The notes beneath the pieces are model-generated. The model had not been told where the DNA came from, did not search any database, and saw nothing but the letters and a program-made list of their open reading frames with translations. A DNA stretch of 64,000 nt from Xanthobacteraceae bacterium (GTDB taxonomy: Bacteria > Pseudomonadota > Alphaproteobacteria > Rhizobiales > Xanthobacteraceae): contig JARBUD010000003.1 in NCBI GenBank assembly GCA_029239875.1, positions 157,360 through 221,359 of the forward strand, written 5' to 3'. The number at the start of each line of letters is the position of its first letter. The stretch's first letter is position 1. The position numbers and the translations under genes were made by a program. Shown in pieces: positions 25,871-34,636 of this stretch.

Positions 25871-26857
25871 ATGAGACGCCAGATCTTGCTGTCCACCACG
25901 GCGGCCGCCATCGCCGGGCTCATGCTGGCCGATGCACTGCCGGCGCAGGCGGGCCCCCGCGCCTTCGTCTCCAATGAGCGCGACCACACGATGAGCGTGG
26001 TCGACATGGATACGCTCAAGGTCATCGAGACCATCAAGACCGGCCGGCGCCCACGCGGCATCATCGCCAGCCCGGACGGCAAGCTGATCTATCTGTGCGC
26101 CTCGGACGACAACCGCGTCGAGGTCTACGACGCGGCGACGCTGAAGCTGGTGAAGACGCTGCGCTCCGGTCCCGACCCGGAGCTGTTCGTGCTGCACCCC
26201 TCGGGCAACCCGCTCTACATCGCCAACGAAGACGACAACATGGTCACGGTGGTGAATGTCGACAACAACGAGCTGGTGGTCGAAATCCCCGTCGGCGTCG
26301 AGCCGGAGGGCATGGGCATCAGCCCCGACGGCAAGTACATGGTCAACACCTCCGAGACCACCAACATGGCCCATGTTGTGGACACGGCGACCAACGAGAT
26401 CATCGAGAACATCCTCGTCGATTCCCGTCCGCGCATCGCCGAATTCTCCAAGGACGGCAAGCAGCTCTGGATCTCGGCCGAGGTCGGCGGCACGGTGGCG
26501 GTGGTCGACCCGGCCACCTGGAAGATCATCAAGAAGATCTCGTTCAAGATCCCCGGAGTGACCGACGACGCCATCCAGCCGGTCGGTGTACGCGTCACCA
26601 AGGACGGCTCCAAGGCCTTCGTCGCCCTCGGTCCGGCGAACCGCGTGGCGGTGATCGACGCCAAGACGCTGGAAGTGGAGAAGTATCTGCTGGTCGGCCA
26701 ACGCGTCTGGCAGCTCGGCTTCACGCCGGACGAGAAGTTCCTCGTCACCACCAACGGCAACTCGAACGACGTCTCGATCATCGACGTCGCGAGCGAGAAG
26801 GTCACCAAGTCCGTCACCGTCGGCCGCTCGCCCTGGGGCGTGGTGGTGGTGCCGTAA
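25871..26857 (+). CDS. Exported YVTN-type beta-propeller, PQQ-associated
   Basis: 328 aa. Signal peptide (TTAAAIAGLMLADALPAQA) then seven-bladed YVTN repeats, each with a xVDxxTxxVxxxIxxGxxPxG pattern (VVDMDTLKVIETIKTGRRPRG, VVNVDNNELVVEIPVGVEPEG, IIDVASEKVTKSVTVGRSPWG). It belongs to the PQQ-dependent-catabolism beta-propeller family. No PQQ-binding residues are expected: this is a scaffold or a metal/ligand-handling protein. GAGGAAACG precedes the ATG. Cotranscribed with the binding protein, 28 bases apart. Confidence 0.88.
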   Translation: MRRQILLSTTAAAIAGLMLADALPAQAGPRAFVSNERDHTMSVVDMDTLKVIETIKTGRRPRGIIASPDGKLIYLCASDDNRVEVYDAATLKLVKTLRSGPDPELFVLHPSGNPLYIANEDDNMVTVVNVDNNELVVEIPVGVEPEGMGISPDGKYMVNTSETTNMAHVVDTATNEIIENILVDSRPRIAEFSKDGKQLWISAEVGGTVAVVDPATWKIIKKISFKIPGVTDDAIQPVGVRVTKDGSKAFVALGPANRVAVIDAKTLEVEKYLLVGQRVWQLGFTPDEKFLVTTNGNSNDVSIIDVASEKVTKSVTVGRSPWGVVVVP

Positions 26858-26900
26858 GCCCTTGACGATCAACCAAGAACATCATTCGGAGGATTTTGCC

Positions 26901-27326
26901 ATGAAGACGCATATTGCCGCCGCGCTCGCCGCCACCCTTGCCCTGTCGGGCCTCGCCTATGCCAAGGGCGACCTCACGCTGAAGCCGGTCGAGCTCGAGG
27001 AGCTCACCGTCGGGCTCGGGGATTCCGGTTTCGGAGTCTCCCAGCAAAAATATGAGCTGGAGACCGGCAAGGCCTATTCGCTGACCATCAAGTCGACCGG
27101 CAAGAAGGAGTGCGCTTGGCAGGCGCCGGGGCTGTTCCAGAACATCTTCCTGCGCAAGGTCGAGGCCGGCGGCATGGAGATCAAGGCCATCCATCTCACC
27201 GAGCTGGAGTTCGAGGAGGATGGAGAGGCCGAGATGTTCTTTGTGCCGATCAAGCCCGGCAACTACGCCTGGTACTGCAAGGGCATGGAAGAGCGCGGCA
27301 TGAAGGGCGAATTCATCGTTAAGTGA
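26901..27326 (+). CDS. Cupredoxin-fold exported protein with altered ligands
   Basis: 141 aa. Signal peptide (AAALAATLALSGLAYA) and a single cupredoxin domain ending NYAWYCKGMEERGMKGEF. Blue-copper proteins use Cys-x2-His-x4-Met here. This chain has Cys, then Met at the His position, then Met at the correct spacing. The upstream ligand His is also missing, with a Cys in KKECAWQAPG instead. The only mature His is in AIHLTE. It therefore should not form a classical type-1 copper site. GGAGGA precedes ATG 26901. Follows the beta-propeller gene by 43 bases and ends at a terminator hairpin. Confidence 0.85.
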   Translation: MKTHIAAALAATLALSGLAYAKGDLTLKPVELEELTVGLGDSGFGVSQQKYELETGKAYSLTIKSTGKKECAWQAPGLFQNIFLRKVEAGGMEIKAIHLTELEFEEDGEAEMFFVPIKPGNYAWYCKGMEERGMKGEFIVK

Positions 27327-27354
27327 CGACGCGGACCTTGTTCTCCTCGTAGAC

Positions 27355-27385
27355 TGTCCCCGGCCATGGCCGGGGACATTTTCTT
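27355..27385 (+). terminator. Intra-operon terminator hairpin
   Basis: A perfect 24-base palindrome (27355-27378) centred on GGCCATGGCC is followed by TTTTCTT. It stands between the cupredoxin-like and ABC-ATPase genes of the lut operon. It probably lowers expression of the exporter genes relative to the periplasmic ones. Confidence 0.85.
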
Positions 27386-27415
27386 CTCTGGGTTCGCCTG
27401 CTTCCGGGAGATGCC

Positions 27416-28201
27416 ATGACGGTTCCGCTGCACGACACGGCGCCTTCGCCTTCCGATCCCTCCGTGCCGGCGCTCGCGGTGCACGGCGTCACCCACGCCT
27501 TCGGCGCCCGCAAGGCTCTGGACGATGTCAGCCTCGACGTGCCGACGGGCAGCTTCACCGCCCTGCTCGGCCCCAATGGCGCCGGCAAGACCACCCTGTT
27601 CTCGCTGATCACCCGGCTCTACGACAACCGCAGCGGCGCCATCCATGTGCTCGGCTACGACGTGCGCCGCCAGCCGGCCGCCGCGCTGAGCCGGCTCGGC
27701 GTCGTGTTCCAGGCCCGCACCCTCGACCTCGAGCTCACCGTGCTGGAGAACCTCGTCTATCACGCTACGCTGCACGGCATGGGCTTCGGCGCCGGGCGGC
27801 GGCGGGCGCTGGAACTCCTCGAAGGCGTCGGACTGGCGGACCGGGCGAAGGACAAGGTGCGCAATCTTTCCGGCGGGCAGATGCGCCGTGTGGAGATCGT
27901 CCGCGCGCTGATGCACCGCCCGCGCCTGCTGCTGCTCGACGAGCCGACCGTCGGCCTCGACATCGCCTCGCGCGCGGCGCTGGTGGCGCAGGTGCGCGAG
28001 CTGGTGGCGAGCGCCGACATCGGCGTGCTGTGGGCGACCCACATCATCGAGGAGATCGGCCCCGGCGACCGCATCGTCGTGCTGCATCGCGGGCGGGTAC
28101 GTGCGCGCGGCAGCTATGAGGACATTCTGGCCGAGGCCGGCACGGACGAGCTCGGCGCCGCCTTCCTCAGGCTGGTCGGCGAGGAGACCGAGGCGGCATG
28201 A
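27416..28201 (+). CDS. lutE: PQQ-associated ABC transporter ATPase (LutE-like)
   Basis: 261 aa. Walker A LGPNGAGKTTLFSL, Q-loop VFQARTLDLELTV, signature LSGGQMRRVEIVRAL, Walker B LLLLDEPTVGLD and switch His ATHIIEE. It belongs to the ATPase family of the PQQ-dependent dehydrogenase ABC system, which I equate with LutE. The stop overlaps the permease ATG by 4 bases. The DrrA-like architecture fits an ABC-2 partner. Symbol by analogy. Confidence 0.88.
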   Translation: MTVPLHDTAPSPSDPSVPALAVHGVTHAFGARKALDDVSLDVPTGSFTALLGPNGAGKTTLFSLITRLYDNRSGAIHVLGYDVRRQPAAALSRLGVVFQARTLDLELTVLENLVYHATLHGMGFGAGRRRALELLEGVGLADRAKDKVRNLSGGQMRRVEIVRALMHRPRLLLLDEPTVGLDIASRAALVAQVRELVASADIGVLWATHIIEEIGPGDRIVVLHRGRVRARGSYEDILAEAGTDELGAAFLRLVGEETEAA

Positions 28202-29040
28202 GCTCCCCCTCCCCACGCTTCCACCTGCCGCTCGGCGGCTATCTCGTCGTCCTCGCCGGCATATGCTGGCGCGAGGCGTTGCGCTTCCTCAACCAGCGTG
28301 GCCGGTTCCTGTCCGCGCTCGTGCGCCCGCTGGTGTGGCTGTTCATCTTCGCCGCCGGCTTCCGCTCGGTGCTCGGCGTCTCGATCATCCCGCCCTATGA
28401 GACCTATGTGCTGTACGAGGTCTATGTGACGCCCGGGCTGGTGGCGATGATCCAGTTGTTCAACGGGCTGCAATCCTCGCTCTCCATGGTCTATGACCGC
28501 GAAGTCGGGGCGATGCGCATATTGCTGGTCAGCCCCTATCCGCGCTGGTTCCTGCTGGTCTCCAAGCTTCTCGCCGGCATCTGCGTCTCGCTGCTGCAGG
28601 TCTATGCGTTCCTGGCCGTCGCCTGGTTCTGGGAGGTCGAGCTGCCGCCCATCGGCTACATCGCCGTGCTGCCGGCGCTGCTGCTCACCGGGCTCATGCT
28701 GGGCGCCATGGGGCTGCTGATGTCCTCCGTCTTCCGCCAGATGGAGAATTTCGCCAGCGTGATGAACTTCGTCATCTTCCCGATGTTCTTCGCCTCTTCC
28801 GCGCTCTACCCGCTCTGGCGGGTGCAGGAGAGCAGCCTCGTCCTCTGGTGGATCTGTACGCTGAACCCCTTCACCTATGCGGTGGAGCTGATCCGCTTCG
28901 CCCTCTACGGCCAGTTCGAGCCGCTCTCCGCCCTCGTCGTCGCCGGTTGCGCCGTTGTGTTCCTTGGCGCCTCGATACTGGCGTATGATCCTTCCGCCGG
29001 CGTCATGGCCCGCCGCGGCGGGCCGGAGAATGCCCGATGA
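28198..29040 (+). CDS. lutF: ABC-2 type permease, PQQ-associated (LutF-like)
   Basis: 280 aa with six membrane helices of the ABC-2 (NodJ/DrrB) class, including RPLVWLFIFAAGFRSVLG, LLTGLMLGAMGLLMSSVF and the FVIFPMFFASSALYP block. ABC-2 permeases are usually exporters, although the lut system is discussed as uptake. The direction and cargo cannot be told from sequence. Overlaps the ATPase by 4 bases and the next ORF region by 4 bases. Confidence 0.87.
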   Translation: MSSPSPRFHLPLGGYLVVLAGICWREALRFLNQRGRFLSALVRPLVWLFIFAAGFRSVLGVSIIPPYETYVLYEVYVTPGLVAMIQLFNGLQSSLSMVYDREVGAMRILLVSPYPRWFLLVSKLLAGICVSLLQVYAFLAVAWFWEVELPPIGYIAVLPALLLTGLMLGAMGLLMSSVFRQMENFASVMNFVIFPMFFASSALYPLWRVQESSLVLWWICTLNPFTYAVELIRFALYGQFEPLSALVVAGCAVVFLGASILAYDPSAGVMARRGGPENAR

Positions 29041-29093
29041 GCCGGCCATACACACAGGGTCCGCAGAGGCCCGATACCCTCGAGGAAACGCCT

Positions 29094-29714
29094 ATGCCGT
29101 CACGCCGCCTCCTCCGCCTCGCCCTATCGCTTGCGCTGCTGGCGGGCACGACGCCCGCTTTCGCGGCCGCCCCCGCCGGCACGTTGTGGCCCTGCATCCA
29201 GCGCAAGGTGCCGACGCTCGCCTATGGCCAGATGTGGTCCGGCCCTGCGCTCGACAATCTCAACTGGCAGGCTGACGAGGGCGTGGCCGCGCTCGTGCCC
29301 GTGCTGGTGGCGCAGCGCACCCCCATCGACGACGCGACCAAGCAGGTCGAGGAATTCGCCGGCAAGGCCGGCCCGGACAAGAAGCAGCGCCTGACCCTGC
29401 TCTTCGCCGGCGTGTTCGACCAGATCAACACCCGCCGCAGCCACATCATCAACGGCATCGAGCGCTACTCGCAGCACCAGATCGAATTGTCCAAGCGCAT
29501 CAAGGACGAGAGCCTGGCGCTCGCCAAGGCGAAGAAGGCGGCGCAGACCGACGAGGAGAAGGCCAAGGCCGCCGAGCTCGAGGAGCACCTGCTCTGGGAC
29601 ACCCGCATCTACGACGCGCGCACCCAGGCGGTGACGGCCGTGTGCGAGAGCCCGGTGTTGCTGGAGCAGCGCGCCTTCTCCATCGCCCGCGCCATCCAGA
29701 ACGTGATGGAGTGA
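29094..29714 (+). CDS. Exported helical protein ending the lut-like operon
   Basis: 206 aa. Signal peptide (LLRLALSLALLAGTTPAFA), then a mainly alpha-helical chain with WPCIQRKVPTLAYGQMWSG and a long charged coiled segment (KDESLALAKAKKAAQTDEEKAKAAELEEHL). A second Cys is in TAVCESP. It may correspond to the exported protein found at this place in lut operons (LutG); I cannot confirm by sequence alone. Start 29094 has CGAGGAAA upstream; ATG 29037 lacks a signal peptide at its front. Confidence 0.75.
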   Translation: MPSRRLLRLALSLALLAGTTPAFAAAPAGTLWPCIQRKVPTLAYGQMWSGPALDNLNWQADEGVAALVPVLVAQRTPIDDATKQVEEFAGKAGPDKKQRLTLLFAGVFDQINTRRSHIINGIERYSQHQIELSKRIKDESLALAKAKKAAQTDEEKAKAAELEEHLLWDTRIYDARTQAVTAVCESPVLLEQRAFSIARAIQNVME

Positions 29715-29716
29715 GC

Positions 29717-30307
29717 TCAGGCGCGCAGCCGTCTCAGCCGCAGCGCGACATAGGCGACGATGGCGAGGTGCAGCAGGACCGCACCCGCCAGCCCCGCGGC
29801 ATGGAAGCGCCAGCCGACCTCCGGCTCGACGCCGATCGCGCCGATGGTGATGAGGCTGAGCGGCAGGAACAGCGCCACGGACGTCACCAGCCCGGGATTG
29901 TAGACGCCGAGCCGGACGCGCGCGCCGATATGGGTGATGCCGTTCACCAGCATGGCGTAGGGAGCGACGAGCCCGTAGCCCGGCCCCCACAGCAGCACGG
30001 CATAGAGGGCGCCGAGGTTCAACGCCCACACCGCGCCGACATTGATGACCAGCACCGCCGGCGTGGTCAGCGCCTCGCGCCCGCCGAACACCACATGGTT
30101 GGCGAACAGGCGGAAGCGGTCGCCGGTGTGCTCCTCCACCTGGTGGATCATGTAGCCGGGGCTGTGCAGGAAGATAAGCAGCAGCGCCAGCGACGCCTCG
30201 GCTCCCAGCAGCGGGGCCGTCGCCAGCAGCGCCGCCGCCATGAAGCCGGCGCCAGCCACCCAGTGGTCGGCGAGCCAGTCCCTGAGCCATTCCAAGCGTT
30301 CGCGCAT
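29717..30307 (-). CDS. HXXEE-motif integral membrane protein
   Basis: 196 aa. Several membrane helices, with the HXXEE signature as MIHQVEEHTGDRFRLF, and further conserved His in NGITHIGARV. HXXEE proteins are polytopic proteins with possible metal-binding His/Glu; no reaction is known. Tail-to-tail with the previous operon (2-base gap) and 23 bases from the CXxxCW protein, both on the minus strand, which continues to xoxJ, xoxG and xoxF. Start ATG 30307. Confidence 0.85.
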   Translation of the reverse strand: MRERLEWLRDWLADHWVAGAGFMAAALLATAPLLGAEASLALLLIFLHSPGYMIHQVEEHTGDRFRLFANHVVFGGREALTTPAVLVINVGAVWALNLGALYAVLLWGPGYGLVAPYAMLVNGITHIGARVRLGVYNPGLVTSVALFLPLSLITIGAIGVEPEVGWRFHAAGLAGAVLLHLAIVAYVALRLRRLRA

Positions 30308-30330
30308 GAGGCGAGTATAGGCGATTCGCG

Positions 30331-30915
30331 TCAGTCCAGCGGTGTCGCCGCCTCCAGCGGCAGGCCCGCCTTGGCCCAGCCATCGCTGCCGCCGGGATAC
30401 CAGAGGATGTTGGTATAGCCGTACTCCAGCGCGCGCTTGGCGGCATTCCAGCTCATCCAGCAGTCGGTCTGGCAGTAGAAGGCCAGCGCGGCATCGTGGC
30501 GGCCTTCGGTCAGCGTGCCGAGCCCCCGACGGAAATAGGCGTCCATGCCGGCGCTGAGCGCGCCGTAGCCGACATTGGGCAGCCAGACGCTGCCCGGCAG
30601 ATGATCGCGCTTCTTGTCGCGCCAGATCGTGCCGGCCGGAAGGTTCGCCGGCTTCACGTCGCGCGGCATGACGTCCACGAACAGCGCTGCCTTGGCGCGC
30701 CACAACCGCTCGGCCTCGGCCGTGTCGATGACGCGGGCGCCGTGGAGGCTCGCCGGCGTCGGCGCACGATAGGTGTCCATGCGATAGCCGTCGGGCTCCG
30801 GCACCGACGGATCTCCGCGCCCGCTGGAGGGCGAGAGCGCCAGCAGCGCGATGGCCAGCCCGGCTATGCCGAGCCAGGCGAGGCGGGTGAGCGGCGGTTC
30901 CGGGCGGGGGCTCAT
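30331..30915 (-). CDS. PQQ-associated rhodanese-like Cys-x3-Cys-Trp protein
   Basis: 194 aa, N-terminal anchor or signal (LAWLGIAGLAIALLALSP) then a rhodanese-like fold with the motif CQTDCW at residues 148-153 and MSWNAAKRAL after it. It matches the PQQ-dependent catabolism-associated CXXCW motif family; here the spacing is Cys-x3-Cys-Trp. The catalytic-loop pair suggests redox or sulfur transfer in the periplasm. Sits 27 bases after xoxJ on the same strand. Confidence 0.87.
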   Translation of the reverse strand: MSPRPEPPLTRLAWLGIAGLAIALLALSPSSGRGDPSVPEPDGYRMDTYRAPTPASLHGARVIDTAEAERLWRAKAALFVDVMPRDVKPANLPAGTIWRDKKRDHLPGSVWLPNVGYGALSAGMDAYFRRGLGTLTEGRHDAALAFYCQTDCWMSWNAAKRALEYGYTNILWYPGGSDGWAKAGLPLEAATPLD

Positions 30916-30942
30916 GATGTCCTCGCGTCTCCCGCCGCCCCG

Positions 30943-31776
30943 TCAGGGGGCCTGCTCGATCGGCCGGTCCTGCCCGTCGAGCAGCGGCACGCCGTAATCG
31001 AGCAGGATGCGGTTGATGGCGCCCTGCTCATCGGTGATGAACTGGTTGAGCTGGTGCTTCCAGTTCAGTTCGCCGGGGCGGATGCCGAAGGTGATGCGGT
31101 AGACCAGCGCCGGGTCGCCCTTTTCCTTTACCAGCGGCGTCACGCTGAGCGGGATGCCCGACTTCTTGGCGTAATAGCCGCCGATCGGGCCCCATAGGAT
31201 GCCGGCGTCGATGGCGCCGGAATCGATGTCGGTGATCATCGTCTCCGCCGGGCTCTCGTAGCGGCGGTCGACCATCAGCGCATAGGGCCGCGCCATCGCC
31301 ATGAGGCCGTTGCGCATCAGGAAGTCGCCGGGCGGGGAGCCGGCGATCACGCCGATGCGGCGTCCCTTGAGCTTCGGGTCCTCCAGCGTGTCGACGGCGG
31401 CCAGGTCGCCGTCCTTCTTAGTGATCAGCACCCAGGCTGAGCGATAATAGGGATTGGTGTTGAGCACCGGATCGCCGCCGGCGACATAGCCCATCACCAC
31501 GTCGCAGCGCTTGGTGCCGAGCGTCATGCGATAGAAGCCGGTCGCCTGCGGGAACCAGGTGTAGTCCAGCGGCAGGCCGAGCTTCTGCGCCATCAGCTCG
31601 GCGATCTTGTTCTCGAAGCCCTCCCCCTCCTCGTCGGTGAAGGGCATGTTGGCCGGATCGGCGCAGACGCGCAGCGTGGAGCGGTCGACGAGGTCCGAGA
31701 CCTGCGCCGATGCCGGCGGGGCGACGGCGAGCGCGGCGAACGCGAACGCCGCCGCGCCGATGAGCCGCCGCCTCAC
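30943..31776 (-). CDS. xoxJ: Periplasmic binding protein XoxJ
   Basis: 277-288 aa, solute-binding-protein family 3 fold with a Sec signal (RRLIGAAAFAFAALAVAPPASAQ). Blocks include LRVCADPANMPFTDEEGEGFENKIAELMAQKL and GMRTI-like motifs such as GRRIGVIAGSPPGDFLMR. XoxJ is required for, or activates, XoxF methanol dehydrogenase, and always follows xoxG in such clusters. GTG 31776 abuts the xoxG stop and gives the better signal peptide; an ATG at 31809 overlapping xoxG by 32 bases is the alternative. Confidence 0.9.
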   Translation of the reverse strand: MRRRLIGAAAFAFAALAVAPPASAQVSDLVDRSTLRVCADPANMPFTDEEGEGFENKIAELMAQKLGLPLDYTWFPQATGFYRMTLGTKRCDVVMGYVAGGDPVLNTNPYYRSAWVLITKKDGDLAAVDTLEDPKLKGRRIGVIAGSPPGDFLMRNGLMAMARPYALMVDRRYESPAETMITDIDSGAIDAGILWGPIGGYYAKKSGIPLSVTPLVKEKGDPALVYRITFGIRPGELNWKHQLNQFITDEQGAINRILLDYGVPLLDGQDRPIEQAP

Positions 31777-31777
31777 C

Positions 31778-32368
31778 TCAGCTCGGCCTTCCGAAGCACT
31801 GGTTCTCATTGTCAGTGTACGCCTTCGTCTTGTCCTCGCGCTTGCTCGGACGCGTGCGGTCCAGCGCGCCGTCGGCGCGGGCCTTCAGGTAGATGTAGAT
31901 GTCGTCGAGGTAGCACATGACGTTCTTGTTCTCGCCGAATGCCGGCATCACCTGGTCGGCCGTACCGTGACCGACGTTCTGCTTGCCGTTGACCACGATC
32001 TCCATGAACTCGGGATAGGTCATGGTCTTCAGCGAATTGGCGAGCGCCGGCGCATAGGTCGAGCCCATGCCGTCCGGGCCGTGGCAGACATGGCACTCGG
32101 CATGATAGCGGCGGTAGCCGGAATAGGTGTACCAGTCCATCGTGCCGTCGGCACCGATGTGATAGGTGGGATCGCCGTCCGGCGTGGTGTACTTGCCCAG
32201 TTCGTCCTTGGTCGGTGCCTCCGCCTGCTGGGCGGGCGCGGCGGTCGGCTGCTCCTGCGCGATGGCGGGAGCGGGAAGAGCGAGGGCGGCCGCCAGGATC
32301 AGCGCCGACAGGCCAGCGGACGCCGGCAGCGCGCCGGAAACAAGCCATCCGCGAATAGTTTTCTTCAT
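31778..32368 (-). CDS. xoxG: Cytochrome c electron acceptor XoxG
   Basis: 196 aa. Signal peptide with a long hydrophobic run ending APAIAQ. The heme c site is CHVCH at residues 92-96 and a probable distal Met ligand is Met141 in QVMPAFGENKN. XoxG accepts electrons from XoxF and is the companion cytochrome of lanthanide methanol dehydrogenases. It follows xoxF in the transcript, 216 bases away with a hairpin between, and precedes xoxJ. GAGGAGAC precedes the ATG. Confidence 0.92.
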   Translation of the reverse strand: MKKTIRGWLVSGALPASAGLSALILAAALALPAPAIAQEQPTAAPAQQAEAPTKDELGKYTTPDGDPTYHIGADGTMDWYTYSGYRRYHAECHVCHGPDGMGSTYAPALANSLKTMTYPEFMEIVVNGKQNVGHGTADQVMPAFGENKNVMCYLDDIYIYLKARADGALDRTRPSKREDKTKAYTDNENQCFGRPS

Positions 32369-32555
32369 GAGCAGGTCTCCTCAGAGGCGCCGCGACAGAG
32401 GCCGGGTGTGGCCGTGACAGGCGCTTCGGGGTCGTGGCCCGCGCCTCATGCTTCGGAATTGTTCTAAGAGTTTCATAAAGTGCACCGTCCCGAGACGTTG
32501 GGGCCCGGCGCACCGGACAAAAGCCGGCGGCCAGGCCCCCCGTTATTCCCGGAAA

Positions 32556-32577
32556 GGCAGGCCCGAGGGCCTGCCTC
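32556..32577 (-). terminator. Hairpin after xoxF
   Basis: A 9-bp stem AGGCAGGCC/GGCCTGCCT with a 4-base loop, followed on the minus strand by TTTCC, 8 bases after the xoxF stop. Probable leaky terminator or mRNA-stabilising 3' hairpin that sets xoxF above xoxG. Confidence 0.7.
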
Positions 32578-32584
32578 CAGTGAC

Positions 32585-34390
32585 TCAGTTCGGCAGCGCA
32601 AACACCGTGAGCTGACCGCCGAGGTTGGTGTAGTTGGACAGCGCAGCATAGCCGCCCACCGCACCCAAGCCGGCATTCGGATCGGTCAGGCCGGCCGCAA
32701 GGCCGATGCCCGCCCAGCCACCGACACCCGACAGGATGGCGATGTACTGCTTGCCACCATGCTCGTAGGTGGTGACGTTGCCGATGATGCCCGACGGGGT
32801 CTTGAACTTGTAGAGTTCCTTGCCCGTCTTGGAGTCGACCGCCTTCAGGTAGCCTTCCAGCGTGCCGTAGAACACCACGTCACCAGCGGTGGCGAGGGCG
32901 CCCGACCACACCGAGAAGGGCTCCTTGAGCGACCACACGATCTTGCCCTTGGTGTTGTCCCAGGCGATGAAGTTGCCCATGCCGCCATGGCTGTTCGGCG
33001 CGGGGTACATCGACAGGGTCGCACCGACATAGGGCTGGCCCGCCGTGTAGCTCACGCGGAACGGCTCGTAGTCCATGCAGACGTGGTTGGTGGGCACGTA
33101 GAACAGGTTGGTCTTGGGCGAGAAGGCCGCCGGCTGCTGGTCCTTGGTGCCGAGGGCCGCCGGGCAGATGCCCTTCGAGTTCACGTCCTCGCCGTTCTGC
33201 TCGGTCGAGTACTTGGCCACGACCAGCGGACGACCATAGGTCGGGCTGTTCTTGTCCATGTCGACCTTGGTGGCCCAGTTCACCGCCGGATCGTACTTCT
33301 CGGCGACGAGAAGCTCGCCCGTCACGCGATCCAGCGTGTAGCCGAAGCCGTTGCGGTCGAAGTGGGTGAGCAGCTTGCGCGGTGCGCCGTTGAACTGCTG
33401 ATCCGTGAGGATCATCTCGTTCACGCCGTCATAATCCCACTCGTCGTGGGGGGTCATCTGGTAGACCCACTTGGTCATGCCGGTGTCGGCATCACGCGCG
33501 AAGATGGTCATCGACCACTTGTTGTCGCCGGGACGCTGCTTCGGGTTCCAGGTCGAGGGGTTGCCCGCGCCGTAATAGACCAGGTTGGTCTCCGGGTCGT
33601 AGGAATACCAGCCCCAGGTGCAGCCGCCGCCGATCTTCCACTGGTCGCCTTCCCAGCTCTTCAGCGAGGAATCGGCGCCGATCGGCTTGCCGAGCGCAGT
33701 GGTCTTCTGCGGGTCGACAATCATCTCGTTGTCGGGGCCCATCGAATAGCCACGCCAGACCTGCTTGCCGGTCTTGGTGTCATAGGCGGTGACGTGGCAA
33801 CGCACGCCGAACTCGCCGCCGGAGATGCCGACGATGACCTTGTCCTTCACCGGCAGAACGGTGGCGGTGTTGGTCTCGCCCTTCTTCGGGTCGCCGTTGA
33901 CCACCGACCACTTCTTCTGGCCGGTCTTGGCGTCGAGCGCGACGAGGGTGGTATCAGCCTGATGCAGGTAGACCATGCCGTCCGAATAGGCGAGACCGCG
34001 GTTGACGGTGTCGCAGCACATCACCGGGATGACGTTCGGATCCTGCTTCGGCTCGTATTTCCAAAGAATACGTCCGTCGTTGTTCAGGTCGAGCGCATAG
34101 ACGATGTTCGGGAACGGCGTATGCACGTACATCACGTCGCCGATGATGAGCGGTCCGCCCTCATGGCCACGCAGCACGCCGGTCGAGAAGGTCCAGGCTA
34201 CCTGGAGCTTGCCGACGTTCCCGGCGTTGATCTGATCGAGCTTGGAATAGCGCGTATTGGCGTAGTCACCCGTCTGGATACCCCACTGCTTGGGGTCCTT
34301 GATGATATTGGTCAGCCCATCATTGGCCGACGCCGGCCAAGCATAGACCGCTGCAGCACTCATCACTGCTGCCGCAATTAACTTGCGCAT
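32585..34390 (-). CDS. xoxF: Lanthanide-dependent methanol dehydrogenase XoxF
   Basis: 601 aa periplasmic PQQ dehydrogenase oxidising methanol to formaldehyde or formate. Signal peptide ends near residue 22 (PASA). Visible marks: the vicinal disulfide Cys125-Cys126 (VMCCDTV), Glu193 and Asn277 metal-ligand region ([16 protein letters not shown]), catalytic Asp319 and the extra Asp321 in [11 protein letters not shown]. Asp321 replaces the Ala found in calcium-type MxaF and marks the lanthanide enzymes. Tryptophan-docking propeller repeats run throughout. AGGAGGAG lies 7 bases before the ATG. It has its own 377-base upstream region. No mxaF-type gene is in the window. Confidence 0.97.
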   Translation of the reverse strand: MRKLIAAAVMSAAAVYAWPASANDGLTNIIKDPKQWGIQTGDYANTRYSKLDQINAGNVGKLQVAWTFSTGVLRGHEGGPLIIGDVMYVHTPFPNIVYALDLNNDGRILWKYEPKQDPNVIPVMCCDTVNRGLAYSDGMVYLHQADTTLVALDAKTGQKKWSVVNGDPKKGETNTATVLPVKDKVIVGISGGEFGVRCHVTAYDTKTGKQVWRGYSMGPDNEMIVDPQKTTALGKPIGADSSLKSWEGDQWKIGGGCTWGWYSYDPETNLVYYGAGNPSTWNPKQRPGDNKWSMTIFARDADTGMTKWVYQMTPHDEWDYDGVNEMILTDQQFNGAPRKLLTHFDRNGFGYTLDRVTGELLVAEKYDPAVNWATKVDMDKNSPTYGRPLVVAKYSTEQNGEDVNSKGICPAALGTKDQQPAAFSPKTNLFYVPTNHVCMDYEPFRVSYTAGQPYVGATLSMYPAPNSHGGMGNFIAWDNTKGKIVWSLKEPFSVWSGALATAGDVVFYGTLEGYLKAVDSKTGKELYKFKTPSGIIGNVTTYEHGGKQYIAILSGVGGWAGIGLAAGLTDPNAGLGAVGGYAALSNYTNLGGQLTVFALPN

Positions 34391-34636
34391 TGCTTATTCT
34401 CCTCCTGAACGATCCTCCGGGATCGACCGTCACGGGCGATCCGCCGCGGCTTGTTTGCCGTTCTGGCCGTTTTTTGTCTTCGACAGCGTGTCACGACCGG
34501 CTGGGGGAGAAAGCAGCCGGATCTCACGGGGGCGCGCCGCCCCAAGCTGGCCTACGAACCGGGATCGAGGGTTGCCCCCCGAAAGCCGTTGAAGCCGAAG
34601 ACGAAACCGAGGCTAATCCGAATCCTGGGACCGCGC

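Noticed and set aside
24515..26872. 785-aa minus-strand frame opposite the lut-like binding protein and propeller
   Set aside because: The opposite strand encodes two clearly conserved exported proteins; the long frame shows only His/Asp/Arg-rich composition.
32480..34381. 633-aa plus-strand frame opposite xoxF
   Set aside because: Complete overlap with a highly conserved enzyme; no recognisable motif.
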